Below, one piece after another: positions 1 through 6,067 of a stretch of DNA of 6,067 bases. Both the position numbers and the translations under genes were made by a program. This DNA comes from Fidelibacterota bacterium (GTDB lineage Bacteria > Fidelibacterota > Marinisomatia > SCGC-AAA003-L08 > TS1B11). Numbering within the stretch: position 1 is the stretch's first letter; each line of letters begins with the position of its first letter. The stretch covers positions 1 to 6,067 of the forward strand of contig JADFMC010000136.1 of the NCBI GenBank assembly GCA_022564085.1, written 5' to 3'. The notes beneath the pieces are model-generated. The model saw only the letters and a list, made by a program, of their open reading frames with translations. It ran no database searches and was not told the origin of the DNA.

Positions 1-1103
1 ACCACCTTCAGCGATTCCGCGAGCGCATCGTACCCCCCCGCTCCGGGCTGTGGCTGATTGTTCTGCGTGACCTCGACGGTGACGTTGTCCCGCCCGGTCA
101 GGTTCTCAATGATGATGAGAGAGTCGAAGGTGTAATCAATCAACAACCCGCCGGGAGACAAGGTGACGATCTGCCCCTGATCGAGATCAAGCTCCGATGC
201 CATCATGATTCCGCCGGGAAACGCCCCCTCGTAGGCTCCCATGTCCACAATTCCATCCTGGATACGGGGAGTGCCGTTTAGATCGTAGAGAATGCCGGGG
301 GGAATCCACACGTTCCCCCCGGCATTGATTGCAGGAGAGCCGATGGCAAGACGAAAGTCCTCCGCCCAGGGATTCACGAACTTGGGATCTTGATCAATGT
401 TGCCGATCCCGATGCCGCCCCAGCCCCCTTCCACGTTGGAATTCTCGAAGAGAATCCCGCCGAGCCCCCGATAGGAGAGACCGAAGTTACCGTGGATGAT
501 CGAGTTGACGATCGTCGGGTTGGCTCCACTGGATAAGACGATCCCATCTCCCAGGTTGCGGACAATCGTGCAGTTGGTCAGGGTGGGTCCATTGGTGAGA
601 TTGATGGCATCGATGGAATTGAACGCGAAGAGGCAATTCGTGAGATGTGAATTTTGCGTGATGACCGCGCCGCCGCCGCCCGCTGGCGAAGGGGCACGGT
701 TCCACAAAAACGTACAGTCGATGAAAGTCGAACTGTTGACCCCAAAGAAATCATCCTCCAGGTATCCGCCTCCGGCGGCGAGGGTGGCCGTATTTTCCAG
801 GAATTTACAGCCGATCAGCACGGGGCTACTCTGACGTGCGAACATCCCACCCCCGGCAATTGCCTGATTGCGAAAAAAAGTCACGTTCTCAAACCGGGGT
901 GAGCTTTGCCAGCAGTAGATTCCGCCCCCCAGGAAAAAGGCCCTGTTCCCCCTGAACGTGCAATTGGCGACGTTCAGGTTGGAATACTCTAAAAATAATC
1001 CGCCTCCCCTATTCAGTACGTTCCCCTCAAGATTTGCATTGCCACGTGTGATGATGAACCCGTCCAGCACCGTCGAGCTGTCGGGATTGCTGCCGGTGAC
1101 GAC
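1..1103 (-). CDS. Secreted right-handed beta-helix protein, choice-of-anchor Q type (partial at both ends)
   Basis: An uninterrupted minus-strand reading frame of 367 codons runs from about 1103 down to the window edge. It begins in the motif VVTGSNPDSSTVLDGF, which in this family lies shortly before the first helix rung. Then come about eight beta-helix rungs marked by C-T-F-x-x-N type turns (NCTFRGN, NVTFFRN, GCKFLEN, DCTFLWN) and GGG turns. The closing block is VEGGWGG, GNIDQDPKFV, DFRLAIGSPAINAG and GIVDMGAYEG, the classic C-terminal signature of choice-of-anchor Q / parallel beta-helix proteins. About 90 further residues after GAYEG look like another beta domain, and the gene continues off the window. 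The family is extracellular; helix surfaces of this kind often bind or cleave polysaccharide, but no catalytic residues can be assigned here. The frame stays open to a TAG at 1170-1172, but contains no ATG, GTG or TTG upstream of the motif and the residues there do not fit the family, so the true N-terminus and signal peptide are missing. Confidence 0.9.
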
Positions 1104-3692
1104 CTGGAGTTTCTCGATTTCGACTTCCAGCCGGCCAATGCCACGATATTCGGCTACCTGAAGGGTCGTCTAACTGATGCCGATCCGTTGGTTGGTATCG
1201 GCGGTGTGAATATCCGCGTGGGTGGCGGTCCCTTGGAGCTGGAAGACACTACCGACGCTACGGGCTTTTACAGCATTCCGGTTCCTTCAGGAGATTATCG
1301 GGTTGAGGTGGACGGCTGGGATCTGGAGAACAAAGGCTATATGGTACCCAACAATTGGGATAACTGGGTATATGTGATGGATTTCGACAGTGTCGAGGTC
1401 AACTTCGAAACCTATGCCACTGATGCAACCATCAGCGGTACCGTCCTGTGGTCCGATGGTTCTGCGGCGGTGGACATCAACGTATGGGGAGATGTCCCCG
1501 GGTTCTATACCGAGACCTGGACTGATGTCAATGGGATGTACGACCTGCCGGTCAGTACATACCTCGACTCATTCGAAGTGGTTGACCCCTTTGACAGCAC
1601 CTATACCTGGACCAACTTAGGGTATTGGGTGGGCGTCTGGGAGCCAGAGACGGTGTCGCAGCCTGACGGTCAACAAGCCCGGGCCGGAAATATGGACGTG
1701 GACTTCACGCTCTATGGCACGGACGCTACCATGACCGGGGTTATCTTTGACCATCTTTCGAACCCTGTGCCCCATGCAAACCTGTGGGCCTATGTTGAGA
1801 GTGATAGCGGCTATGACCGGATATTCTCAACCGGCACACAGGGGCGGTCCGACGGCTCGTATGAGCTGCTCCTGATCGGCGGTTTCGATTGGATTGTGGA
1901 GGTCTATCCGCCTGAAACCTGGTGGCCGCCGGCGATCAGAGATACGATCAGCGTGTTCCCCGGTCAGAATATTGTTCGCGATTATTATCTGCCGGAGAGG
2001 ATAGAGCAGGTGGTGGTGGAAGGGATGGTCTTCAACTTCGAAGGCTACGGCATTTCCAATGCCACCGTGGAAATCCGCCAGACGGAGGGCGGTGATTACT
2101 TTAGCGCCGTCAATACCGATGGTGAAGGCTATTTCCGAATCGAGGGTGTGCCCACCTTCTCGAGCTACGAAGTGGCCGCATTCACTCCCGATAGCGAGCC
2201 CCAATTCTACTACGTATATGTGGATGATTGGGACATCTGGCTGGAATTCTGGATGGGCGGCTTCAGCCGGGTGAGCGTCTCCGGTACGGTGTCCAATCCC
2301 GCGGGCGAGCCTCTGATGGACGCCTTCGTCTTCGCCTTTGATCAATTCAGCGATGATCCCATCGATGTCCGGCGCACAGACGAAAGCGGGTTTTACGATT
2401 TCTTCGTGGAACCGGGGACGTACGAGTTCCGGGCAGGATTCCCCGGCCTCCTGGTGAGTTCGACCGGCTTCTTGGCGGTAGATAGTTCCCTGACCATCGA
2501 CTTCCAGCTGGATTCGGCCGGAGCGGCTCTCACGGCCACCGGTTCGGGCCATGTGTCCGACGAAGGGGGAGGGCCGATTGCCAATGTGTTCGCCCTGTTC
2601 ATTTCGGATGTCTACATGGGCCAGACCTTCACCAATTTCAGCGGTGATTACACACTCGATCTGGTACCCGACTCGAACTATAGGGCGATCTACTTCAAGG
2701 AAGGTTTCCACGATGAGTTCCGCCGTTGGCCTATCTTCGAGGGCGCTAATCCGGGACTGAATGTGACCATGATGCCCGTGGATTATCTCGTACTCCATAC
2801 GGCGGAAGACGTACCTGGCGACCACGGCGAGCAAATCTTCCTGGCCTGGCATGTCAATCCTCTCCTGGCGGGTAATCTGACCCGCTTCGAGCTCTGGGAG
2901 ATCGGTCGGGGAGTGCAGATCGATCCTTACAGTCCACAGGGACCACCGGCGCGTCACGTCGGTACCGTGCCCGTCCATCCGGGCTGGACCGAATACAGCG
3001 CCGCAGTGACCACTCTCCATGATGGCGTGGAGACCTGGTACCTGGTCACGGCCCACGGCTGGGATATATGGGATTTCTGGGATTCCAATCCCAACAGCGG
3101 GGTCTCGATCGACAACCTGCCGCCGGGCGCGCCGCAGGGTGTGATCGCCGGAGGCGGCGAAACCGCGGGCCAGGTGGTCATCGCTTGGGATGGGGCCAAC
3201 ATCGAGCCGATCCAGTATTACACGATCTACCGGTCAGTGGATGGCGGCGCCTTTGAGCAGCTGGCCTATTCCGCCGAGCCGGGATATGTGGATAATCTCG
3301 TGGCGCTGGGCAACTATGAGTACGCTGTCTCGGCCACCGACTATGGCGACAACGAGTCTGACCGGTCGGTTGCGGCAATCCTGTCTATCGTGGAAGGGAT
3401 GGGTATTCCGGATGAGTTCGCTCTGAAAGCCAACTATCCCAACCCGTTCAACCCCAGCACGACCATCGCTTACCAGATGCCGGAGGCCGGCCGGGTGAGC
3501 CTGGTGGTCTATGACCTGACCGGCAAGGTGGTCAGCACGCTGGTGAATGAGAGCCAGCCGGCGGGCTACTACCAGACAGTCTGGAATGGCCGGGATCAAC
3601 GAGGTGTGCCGGTGGCTACCGGCGTCTACTTCTACCGGCTCAAGGCCGGCGCCGAGTTTGTCAAAACTCACAAAATGGTGTTAATGAAGTAG
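1104..3692 (+). CDS. Multi-repeat cell-surface protein with T9SS type A sorting domain (5'-truncated)
   Basis: Numbering here takes TTG 1188 as residue 1. Six beta-sandwich repeats of 85-100 residues resemble carboxypeptidase regulatory-like domains. Their starts are recognisable as ATIFG (about 1140), ATISG (residue 80), ATMTG (180), VVVEG (277), VSVSG (362) and LTATG (447), usually preceded by a V-D-F strand. Two fibronectin-III-like domains follow (about 533-646 and 647-735). Residues 740-834 form a T9SS sorting / FlgD-Ig-like domain with NYPNPFNPSTTI, VYDLTGK, GVYFYRLKAG and the end KMVLMK. The protein is acidic, aromatic-rich and cysteine-free, consistent with an extracellular product sorted by T9SS; no enzymatic domain is seen. 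TTG 1188 is unlikely to be the start: no ribosome site precedes it, and 28 in-frame codons upstream (1104-1187) encode the strand LDFDFQPANATIFGYL belonging to the first repeat. The frame is open back to TAA 996-998 without any ATG, GTG or TTG, so the 5' end is lost. Function could be adhesion, matrix or carrier. Confidence 0.88.
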   Translation: MEFLDFDFQPANATIFGYLKGRLTDADPLVGIGGVNIRVGGGPLELEDTTDATGFYSIPVPSGDYRVEVDGWDLENKGYMVPNNWDNWVYVMDFDSVEVNFETYATDATISGTVLWSDGSAAVDINVWGDVPGFYTETWTDVNGMYDLPVSTYLDSFEVVDPFDSTYTWTNLGYWVGVWEPETVSQPDGQQARAGNMDVDFTLYGTDATMTGVIFDHLSNPVPHANLWAYVESDSGYDRIFSTGTQGRSDGSYELLLIGGFDWIVEVYPPETWWPPAIRDTISVFPGQNIVRDYYLPERIEQVVVEGMVFNFEGYGISNATVEIRQTEGGDYFSAVNTDGEGYFRIEGVPTFSSYEVAAFTPDSEPQFYYVYVDDWDIWLEFWMGGFSRVSVSGTVSNPAGEPLMDAFVFAFDQFSDDPIDVRRTDESGFYDFFVEPGTYEFRAGFPGLLVSSTGFLAVDSSLTIDFQLDSAGAALTATGSGHVSDEGGGPIANVFALFISDVYMGQTFTNFSGDYTLDLVPDSNYRAIYFKEGFHDEFRRWPIFEGANPGLNVTMMPVDYLVLHTAEDVPGDHGEQIFLAWHVNPLLAGNLTRFELWEIGRGVQIDPYSPQGPPARHVGTVPVHPGWTEYSAAVTTLHDGVETWYLVTAHGWDIWDFWDSNPNSGVSIDNLPPGAPQGVIAGGGETAGQVVIAWDGANIEPIQYYTIYRSVDGGAFEQLAYSAEPGYVDNLVALGNYEYAVSATDYGDNESDRSVAAILSIVEGMGIPDEFALKANYPNPFNPSTTIAYQMPEAGRVSLVVYDLTGKVVSTLVNESQPAGYYQTVWNGRDQRGVPVATGVYFYRLKAGAEFVKTHKMVLMK
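3405..3689 (+). other. T9SS type A C-terminal sorting domain
   Basis: These 95 codons form the last domain of the repeat protein. NYPNPFNPSTTIAYQMPE opens it, followed by the strand pattern VSLVVYDLTGKVVSTLV, a Q-x-x-G-Y-Y turn, W-N-G-R-D, G-V-x-V-A-T-G-V-Y-F-Y-R-L and a basic tail ending KMVLMK. This matches the Por-secretion / FlgD-Ig-like tail that directs passenger proteins to the type IX secretion system, where the domain is normally cleaved off after outer-membrane passage. The NPFNP version is common in Marinimicrobia, Calditrichota and Ignavibacteria. No secretion machinery gene lies in this window. Confidence 0.88.
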
Positions 3693-3719
3693 CATAACAT
3701 AGGCCAATGGCCGAATAAT

Positions 3720-3764
3720 AAAGCCCCGTCCGGCCCCACAGTATCGGGATCGGGCGGGGCTTTT
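3720..3764 (+). terminator. Rho-independent terminator of the repeat-protein gene
   Basis: A GC-rich hairpin starts 28 nt after the TAG stop. The left arm AAAGCCCCGTCC (3720-3731) pairs with GGGCGGGGCTTT (3752-3763) over 12 positions with one G-U pair. A further G-C and G-U pair and a short CCC/GGG helix lie within the loop. The right arm runs into TTTT (3761-3764). The A-run on the left arm means it could also act on the opposite strand, but no minus-strand gene ends here. Confidence 0.9.
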
Positions 3765-3896
3765 ATGTTTCAGATTTCTGACACCGCCCTCAGCTTTTTG
3801 ATGGTTTTACTGCTCGTGTATAGCTCCGGGAACCGACGGCCACAATCGTCTCGGAGTGGCCCCGTTATCCATGGATTTGCCGGAACTCTATATTAA

Positions 3897-3923
3897 ATTG
3901 AATTAATTGAATGAATTAAATCA
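3897..3923. repeat. Three imperfect 9-nt tandem repeats, AT-rich
   Basis: Three consecutive 9-mers read ATTGAATTA, ATTGAATGA and ATTAAATCA. The first two match at seven of nine positions (ATTGAAT shared, plus the final A = eight of nine); the third is more diverged. They sit in the most AT-rich stretch of the intergenic region and overlap the putative promoter, so they could be promoter or operator sequence or simple low-complexity DNA. Confidence 0.5.
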
Positions 3924-3934
3924 TCTGGCATATT
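3907..3934 (+). promoter_or_regulatory. Weak sigma70-like promoter candidate for the lipoprotein gene
   Basis: TTGAAT (3907-3912) and CATATT (3929-3934) are separated by 16 nt; each matches the sigma70 consensus at four of six positions. The site would give a 5' leader of about 150 nt. Position and AT-richness suit a promoter downstream of a terminator, but FCB-group bacteria often use a different promoter consensus, so this is only a candidate. Confidence 0.2.
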
Positions 3935-4080
3935 TATTGCGAGATACACTGTGCAGCTAGCAGACTGTTTTTCCGGGAGGGGTTCGAGCTTATTGGTCCG
4001 CCTGGGCATGTCCTTCCATGGCAGCAAAATCTTGGCGCGGATTTCAGCTGCTGGTGCTACCTTGAGAGTATAGGCCATGC

Positions 4081-4086
4081 AGGAGG
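4081..4086 (+). promoter_or_regulatory. Ribosome binding site of the lipoprotein gene
   Basis: AGGAGG is a full Shine-Dalgarno match placed 7 nt before the ATG at 4094. It fixes the start of the lipoprotein, and argues against the minus-strand frame overlapping this spot. Confidence 0.85.
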
Positions 4087-4093
4087 GACAAGA

Positions 4094-5029
4094 ATGAATC
4101 GTTATTGGCTGTTTCTTTTGGCGATTGGTTTTATTACCGGTTGCCAGGATTCGCAATGCCTTGAAACGGTTGCTGCCGATTTTTCCCTGGAGTATACGCA
4201 GTACGGTGGATGGATCGAAGGAGCTACTTTGATCATGAATGAAGATGGGAGTGTGGAAGGACGCTTCCTTGGGTATAGTAGTTTCGATTCACTTTCATCT
4301 TACCAAGTCAGAGATTCTCTGTCGTATCTCGAAAAGAGCGAATGGGGCGATCGATTAAATCAAATCGAGTTTTTCTGCCTTGAAGATGAATATACCAAAA
4401 TAACACCGATACCAGATTATAACAAATATGAAATCACTGTTGTGTCGGGTGGGGTGAATAAGACAGTAAGCGTAGTATCCGATGGAAAATACCCTGCGAA
4501 CCTGATACCTGATCTGCTGATTCTATTTAACGATCTTTACACCGATTTATTTCTTTCTATTCGCGATAGTGCCTCGGTGGGCACGGTCATTCTGGCAAGA
4601 GAATTTATCATTAGAGAATGGCCGTTTTATGCTGAACTGCCCTTGTCAGGGATAGAAGCCGCTGTCGAAATTACGTCGGGGCCCATAAGGGCTTATTTGG
4701 ACAGCCTTTACCAACCTGGACCAGGGTCCGATCTGGAACGAAAGTATCTCTATTTGGAAGGGGACTCCCTCTACCGGGTGTCTGTGGGCACAATCTACTT
4801 CAGCATTCGTGAAGTACTTTGGGCGGAAGCCTGGCCGTCCGGGTTAGAACGCCTGCCAGATGAAATTCCTGTTGGAGGTTTCGTGATTCGAGATGATCAG
4901 TTTCAGGAGTTAAAAGGTGTACTGCAGGGTCCGGATTATGGTAACTACGCCATTTTCACTCTTATGCCTCCTTCCGAGGATGTGGTGGCCTATGAACTGT
5001 GGCTGCTTGTAGGGGAACCTCTCGATTGA
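4094..5029 (+). CDS. Putative lipoprotein of unknown function, faint emfourin-like N-terminal half
   Basis: This 311-residue protein starts MNRYWLFLLAIGFITGC: a short basic N-end, hydrophobic core and lipobox I-T-G-C with the lipidated Cys at 17. Residue +2 is Gln, not Asp, so under the E. coli Lol rule it would go to the outer membrane. Residues about 30-150 follow a pattern I associate with emfourin-type inhibitors (protealysin inhibitor family): Y-x-x-x-G-G-W-I-E-G, a strand with N-E-D-G-S-V, a helix with L-x-x-L-E-K-S, then D-Y-N-K-Y-E-I-T-V, a V-S-D-G turn and P-x-x-L-I-P-D-L-L. This is a pattern resemblance only. Residues 160-311 are mixed alpha/beta and unrecognised. The start is fixed by AGGAGG 7 nt upstream. 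It appears monocistronic and converges with ispE across 71 nt. Base composition is clearly lower in GC than its neighbours, especially in the 5' half (17 G+C of 60 in 4381-4440), which may reflect transfer or relaxed selection. Confidence 0.8.
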   Translation: MNRYWLFLLAIGFITGCQDSQCLETVAADFSLEYTQYGGWIEGATLIMNEDGSVEGRFLGYSSFDSLSSYQVRDSLSYLEKSEWGDRLNQIEFFCLEDEYTKITPIPDYNKYEITVVSGGVNKTVSVVSDGKYPANLIPDLLILFNDLYTDLFLSIRDSASVGTVILAREFIIREWPFYAELPLSGIEAAVEITSGPIRAYLDSLYQPGPGSDLERKYLYLEGDSLYRVSVGTIYFSIREVLWAEAWPSGLERLPDEIPVGGFVIRDDQFQELKGVLQGPDYGNYAIFTLMPPSEDVVAYELWLLVGEPLD

Positions 5030-5100
5030 TCTATGCATTGCTACCACAGGCGGGTATCGTTAGGCTTACCGCTCGTTGGGGGATTGCAGTTCAGCAAAGA

Positions 5101-6030
5101 TCAGGCCTTCTGAGAATGGGAATTAACGATAAAAGTCGTTGCGATAACTTTGTGCTGGGGGAAAACAGCTTTTAGTTTCGTGATTGTAGGCCGTTCCTCA
5201 AACAGCCCCACCACCGCGCTCCCGCTCCCCGACAGCCCGGCCCACACCGCCCCTGATGCCAGCAATTGCCCCTTTATCTCCGCCAGTTCCCCGTGGTGCG
5301 GAAATACCAGCTCCTCAAAGTCGTTGGTGAACGCCTCCCAGGGGATCGGGTCTTGCAGGATGAGCCGATCGAACCCCGGTGCTGGAGCGAATGACTGCCG
5401 CCCGGCAAACTGCCCGTAGGCCCAGGCGGTGTCCACACTGAAGGGGGGCATGACCAGGACCACGCGGTAGGGCAGGGGCCTGGTGATGGGGGTGAGGTCG
5501 GAGCCGATGTATTCCCCCAGCTGCAGGCCGCCCCCTTCCAGAAAGAAGGGAATGTCCGCGCCCAGCTCTTCAGCCAGGGCAATATCCGACAGTTCCTCGG
5601 CATCCAGGCGCTCTTTTCCGTCGTTCCACAACCGGTTGAGCCCCCGCATCACCGCCGCCCCGTCGCTGGAGCCGCCCCCCAGGCCACTACCCGGCGGGAT
5701 GTTCTTTTCCAGCCGGATGCGAGCGCCACGACCGGGAAAGGCGTAGACCTGCAAGGCCCGGGCGGCCCTAACACACAGGTTGGTCTCATCGGTCGGGATG
5801 GCATGGGCCCAAGGCCCTGTCACCTGCAGTGCAATTTACCCCGATGGATCCTCTTCCAGGGTGATCCGGTCGCCGAAGTCCAGCTCCTGAAACAGGGTGT
5901 GAATGGTATGGAACCCCACATACAACTCCTCGTCCCGTAGATCGGGGGCCAGATCGGGAGCGGTTGCCACCCTTCCTGTGATGCGCAATCCGAGGTTGAT
6001 CTTGGCGTTGGCCCGCAGCTGGAGGGACAT
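5101..6030 (-). CDS. ispE: 4-diphosphocytidyl-2-C-methyl-D-erythritol kinase (IspE), interrupted by an in-frame TAA
   Basis: IspE phosphorylates CDP-methylerythritol at the 2-hydroxyl with ATP, in the cytoplasm, as a middle step of the MEP isoprenoid pathway. The gene has 309 codons, near the usual 280-300. GHMP-kinase motifs are all present: NAKINLGLRITG at 8-19 with Lys10 (the E. coli Lys10 position), GFHTIHTLFQ at 39, IPTDETNL at 78, the ATP loop PPGSGLGGGSSDGAA at 112-126, GADIPFF with the catalytic Asp at about 159, and the glycine motif LSGSGSA at 266-272. Codon 65 is TAA (5836-5838), splitting the frame into 5836-6030 (64 residues, ATG start) and 5101-5823 (240 residues if GTG 5823 is used). 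Frame is unchanged across the stop and the flanks align with the family, so this is a nonsense change, not a frameshift. The 5' piece lacks the ATP loop and the 3' piece lacks Lys10, so neither should work alone. Start ATG 6030 has AAGGGG 4 nt upstream. Pseudogene or sequencing error are both possible. Confidence 0.92.
5836..5838 (-). other. ispE: Premature TAA codon within ispE
   Basis: The minus-strand frame reads EEDPSG, then TAA, then IALQVTGPWA, all in one phase. A single substitution from CAA (Gln), GAA (Glu) or AAA (Lys) would explain it. The complete genes in this window end with TAG, TGA and TGA, so a general reassignment of TAA cannot be excluded from them alone, but none is known for such bacteria and a putative upstream gene ends in TAA at 6039. 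Confidence 0.9.
5938..5961 (-). repeat. 12-nt tandem duplication in ispE encoding APDL-APDL
   Basis: Two adjacent 12-nt units (5938-5949 and 5950-5961) are identical at ten of twelve positions and encode residues 24-27 and 28-31 of IspE, both Ala-Pro-Asp-Leu. They sit inside a stretch that most IspE proteins lack, suggesting that replication slippage helped to build the insertion. Confidence 0.7.
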
Positions 6031-6038
6031 GTGGCCCC

Positions 6039-6067
6039 TTACAGGTCCAGGGCGGCCCGTACCCGGT
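6039..6067 (-). CDS. C-terminal tail of the gene upstream of ispE (partial)
   Basis: On the minus strand, eight in-frame codons read RVRAALDL followed by TAA at 6041-6039. The stop lies 8 nt before the ispE ATG and its last bases form part of the ispE ribosome site, the tight spacing expected of operon neighbours. The visible tail is too short to identify the product, and the reading frame is chosen only because of that spacing and the plausible residues. Confidence 0.4.

Larger units (their letters stand above)
3693..4093. other. 401-bp intergenic region
   Basis: The region between the repeat-protein gene and the lipoprotein gene contains no convincing gene. From left to right it holds the terminator hairpin (3720-3764); a short inverted repeat GGCCAC/GTGGCC (3838-3843 and 3856-3861, 12-nt loop, no T-run); an AT-rich block around 3888-3937 with a 9-nt imperfect tandem repeat and a weak promoter-like pair; about 130 nt of mixed composition that would form the 5' leader if transcription starts near 3940; and a strong ribosome binding site at 4081. 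I see no riboswitch or tRNA that I can recognise. Confidence 0.6.

Noticed and set aside
496..902. Plus-strand open frames of 112 and 82 codons
   Set aside because: Both are antisense to the beta-helix gene, whose motifs continue without break on the minus strand; their translated products look random and rich in Pro and Arg.
1188..1190. TTG as the genuine start of the repeat protein
   Set aside because: There is no Shine-Dalgarno sequence ahead of it, no signal peptide after it, and 28 upstream in-frame codons complete the first strand of the first repeat.
1827..3056. 409-codon minus-strand open frame opposite the repeat protein
   Set aside because: Its codons lie exactly opposite those of the plus-strand gene, where a stop appears only if the sense strand uses TTA, CTA or TCA, codons that are rare here. 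The product shows no recognisable domain, while the sense strand has clear domains throughout.
3893..4156. 87-codon minus-strand open frame across the intergenic region
   Set aside because: It overlaps the well-supported start and signal peptide of the lipoprotein gene, has no ribosome site at its start or at its internal ATG at 4079, and its sequence shows no recognisable family.
5045..5075. Possible hairpin GCGG(G)TA / TACCGC between the convergent genes
   Set aside because: The stem is six pairs with a bulge and has no T-run on either side, so it is not a credible terminator.
5150..5746. Plus-strand open frames and a second minus-strand frame within ispE
   Set aside because: They are shadows of the GC-rich ispE frame, which carries all the family motifs.
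1..6067. CRISPR arrays, tRNA, rRNA, insertion sequences
   Set aside because: I saw no regularly spaced repeats, no cloverleaf or rRNA-like sequence, and no transposase fragment or terminal inverted repeats on either strand.

Overview
The window looks like accessory DNA from a Gram-negative bacterium of the FCB type (Marinimicrobia, Calditrichota, Ignavibacteria or a relative). This rests on a type IX secretion (T9SS) sorting domain with the NYPNPFNPSTTI signature, a choice-of-anchor Q type beta-helix protein, and a lipoprotein with a strong Shine-Dalgarno site. Taxonomy is inferred from protein style only. The draft quality (two genes beheaded at one point, one housekeeping gene with an in-frame stop) would fit a metagenome bin or single-cell assembly.

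Layout. Positions 1 to about 1103 (minus strand) carry the middle and C-terminal part of a secreted right-handed beta-helix protein; the gene runs off the left edge and has no N-terminus. From about 1104 to 3692 (plus strand) lies a large cell-surface protein of about six carboxypeptidase-regulatory-like beta-sandwich repeats, two fibronectin-III-like domains and a T9SS sorting domain; it also lacks its N-terminus. The two coding regions meet 5' end to 5' end at about 1090-1106 with no intergenic space, start codon or signal peptide for either. A clear rho-independent terminator follows at 3720-3764. A 401-bp intergenic region (3693-4093) holds the terminator, a short inverted repeat, an AT-rich 9-nt tandem repeat with a weak promoter-like pair, and a strong ribosome binding site. 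Positions 4094-5029 encode an AT-richer lipoprotein of unknown function, with a faint resemblance to emfourin-type protease inhibitors in its N-terminal half. Converging on it from the right (5101-6030, minus) is ispE of the MEP isoprenoid pathway, complete from start to end but cut by one in-frame TAA at codon 65 and carrying an unusual insertion near its N-terminus. Eight codons of an upstream gene in the same operon end at 6039.

The two large proteins and the lipoprotein are exported or surface products; ispE belongs to the core genome and is functionally unrelated. I did not find a convincing new multi-gene system. The points most worth checking are the head-to-head junction, the ispE nonsense codon and the orphan lipoprotein.
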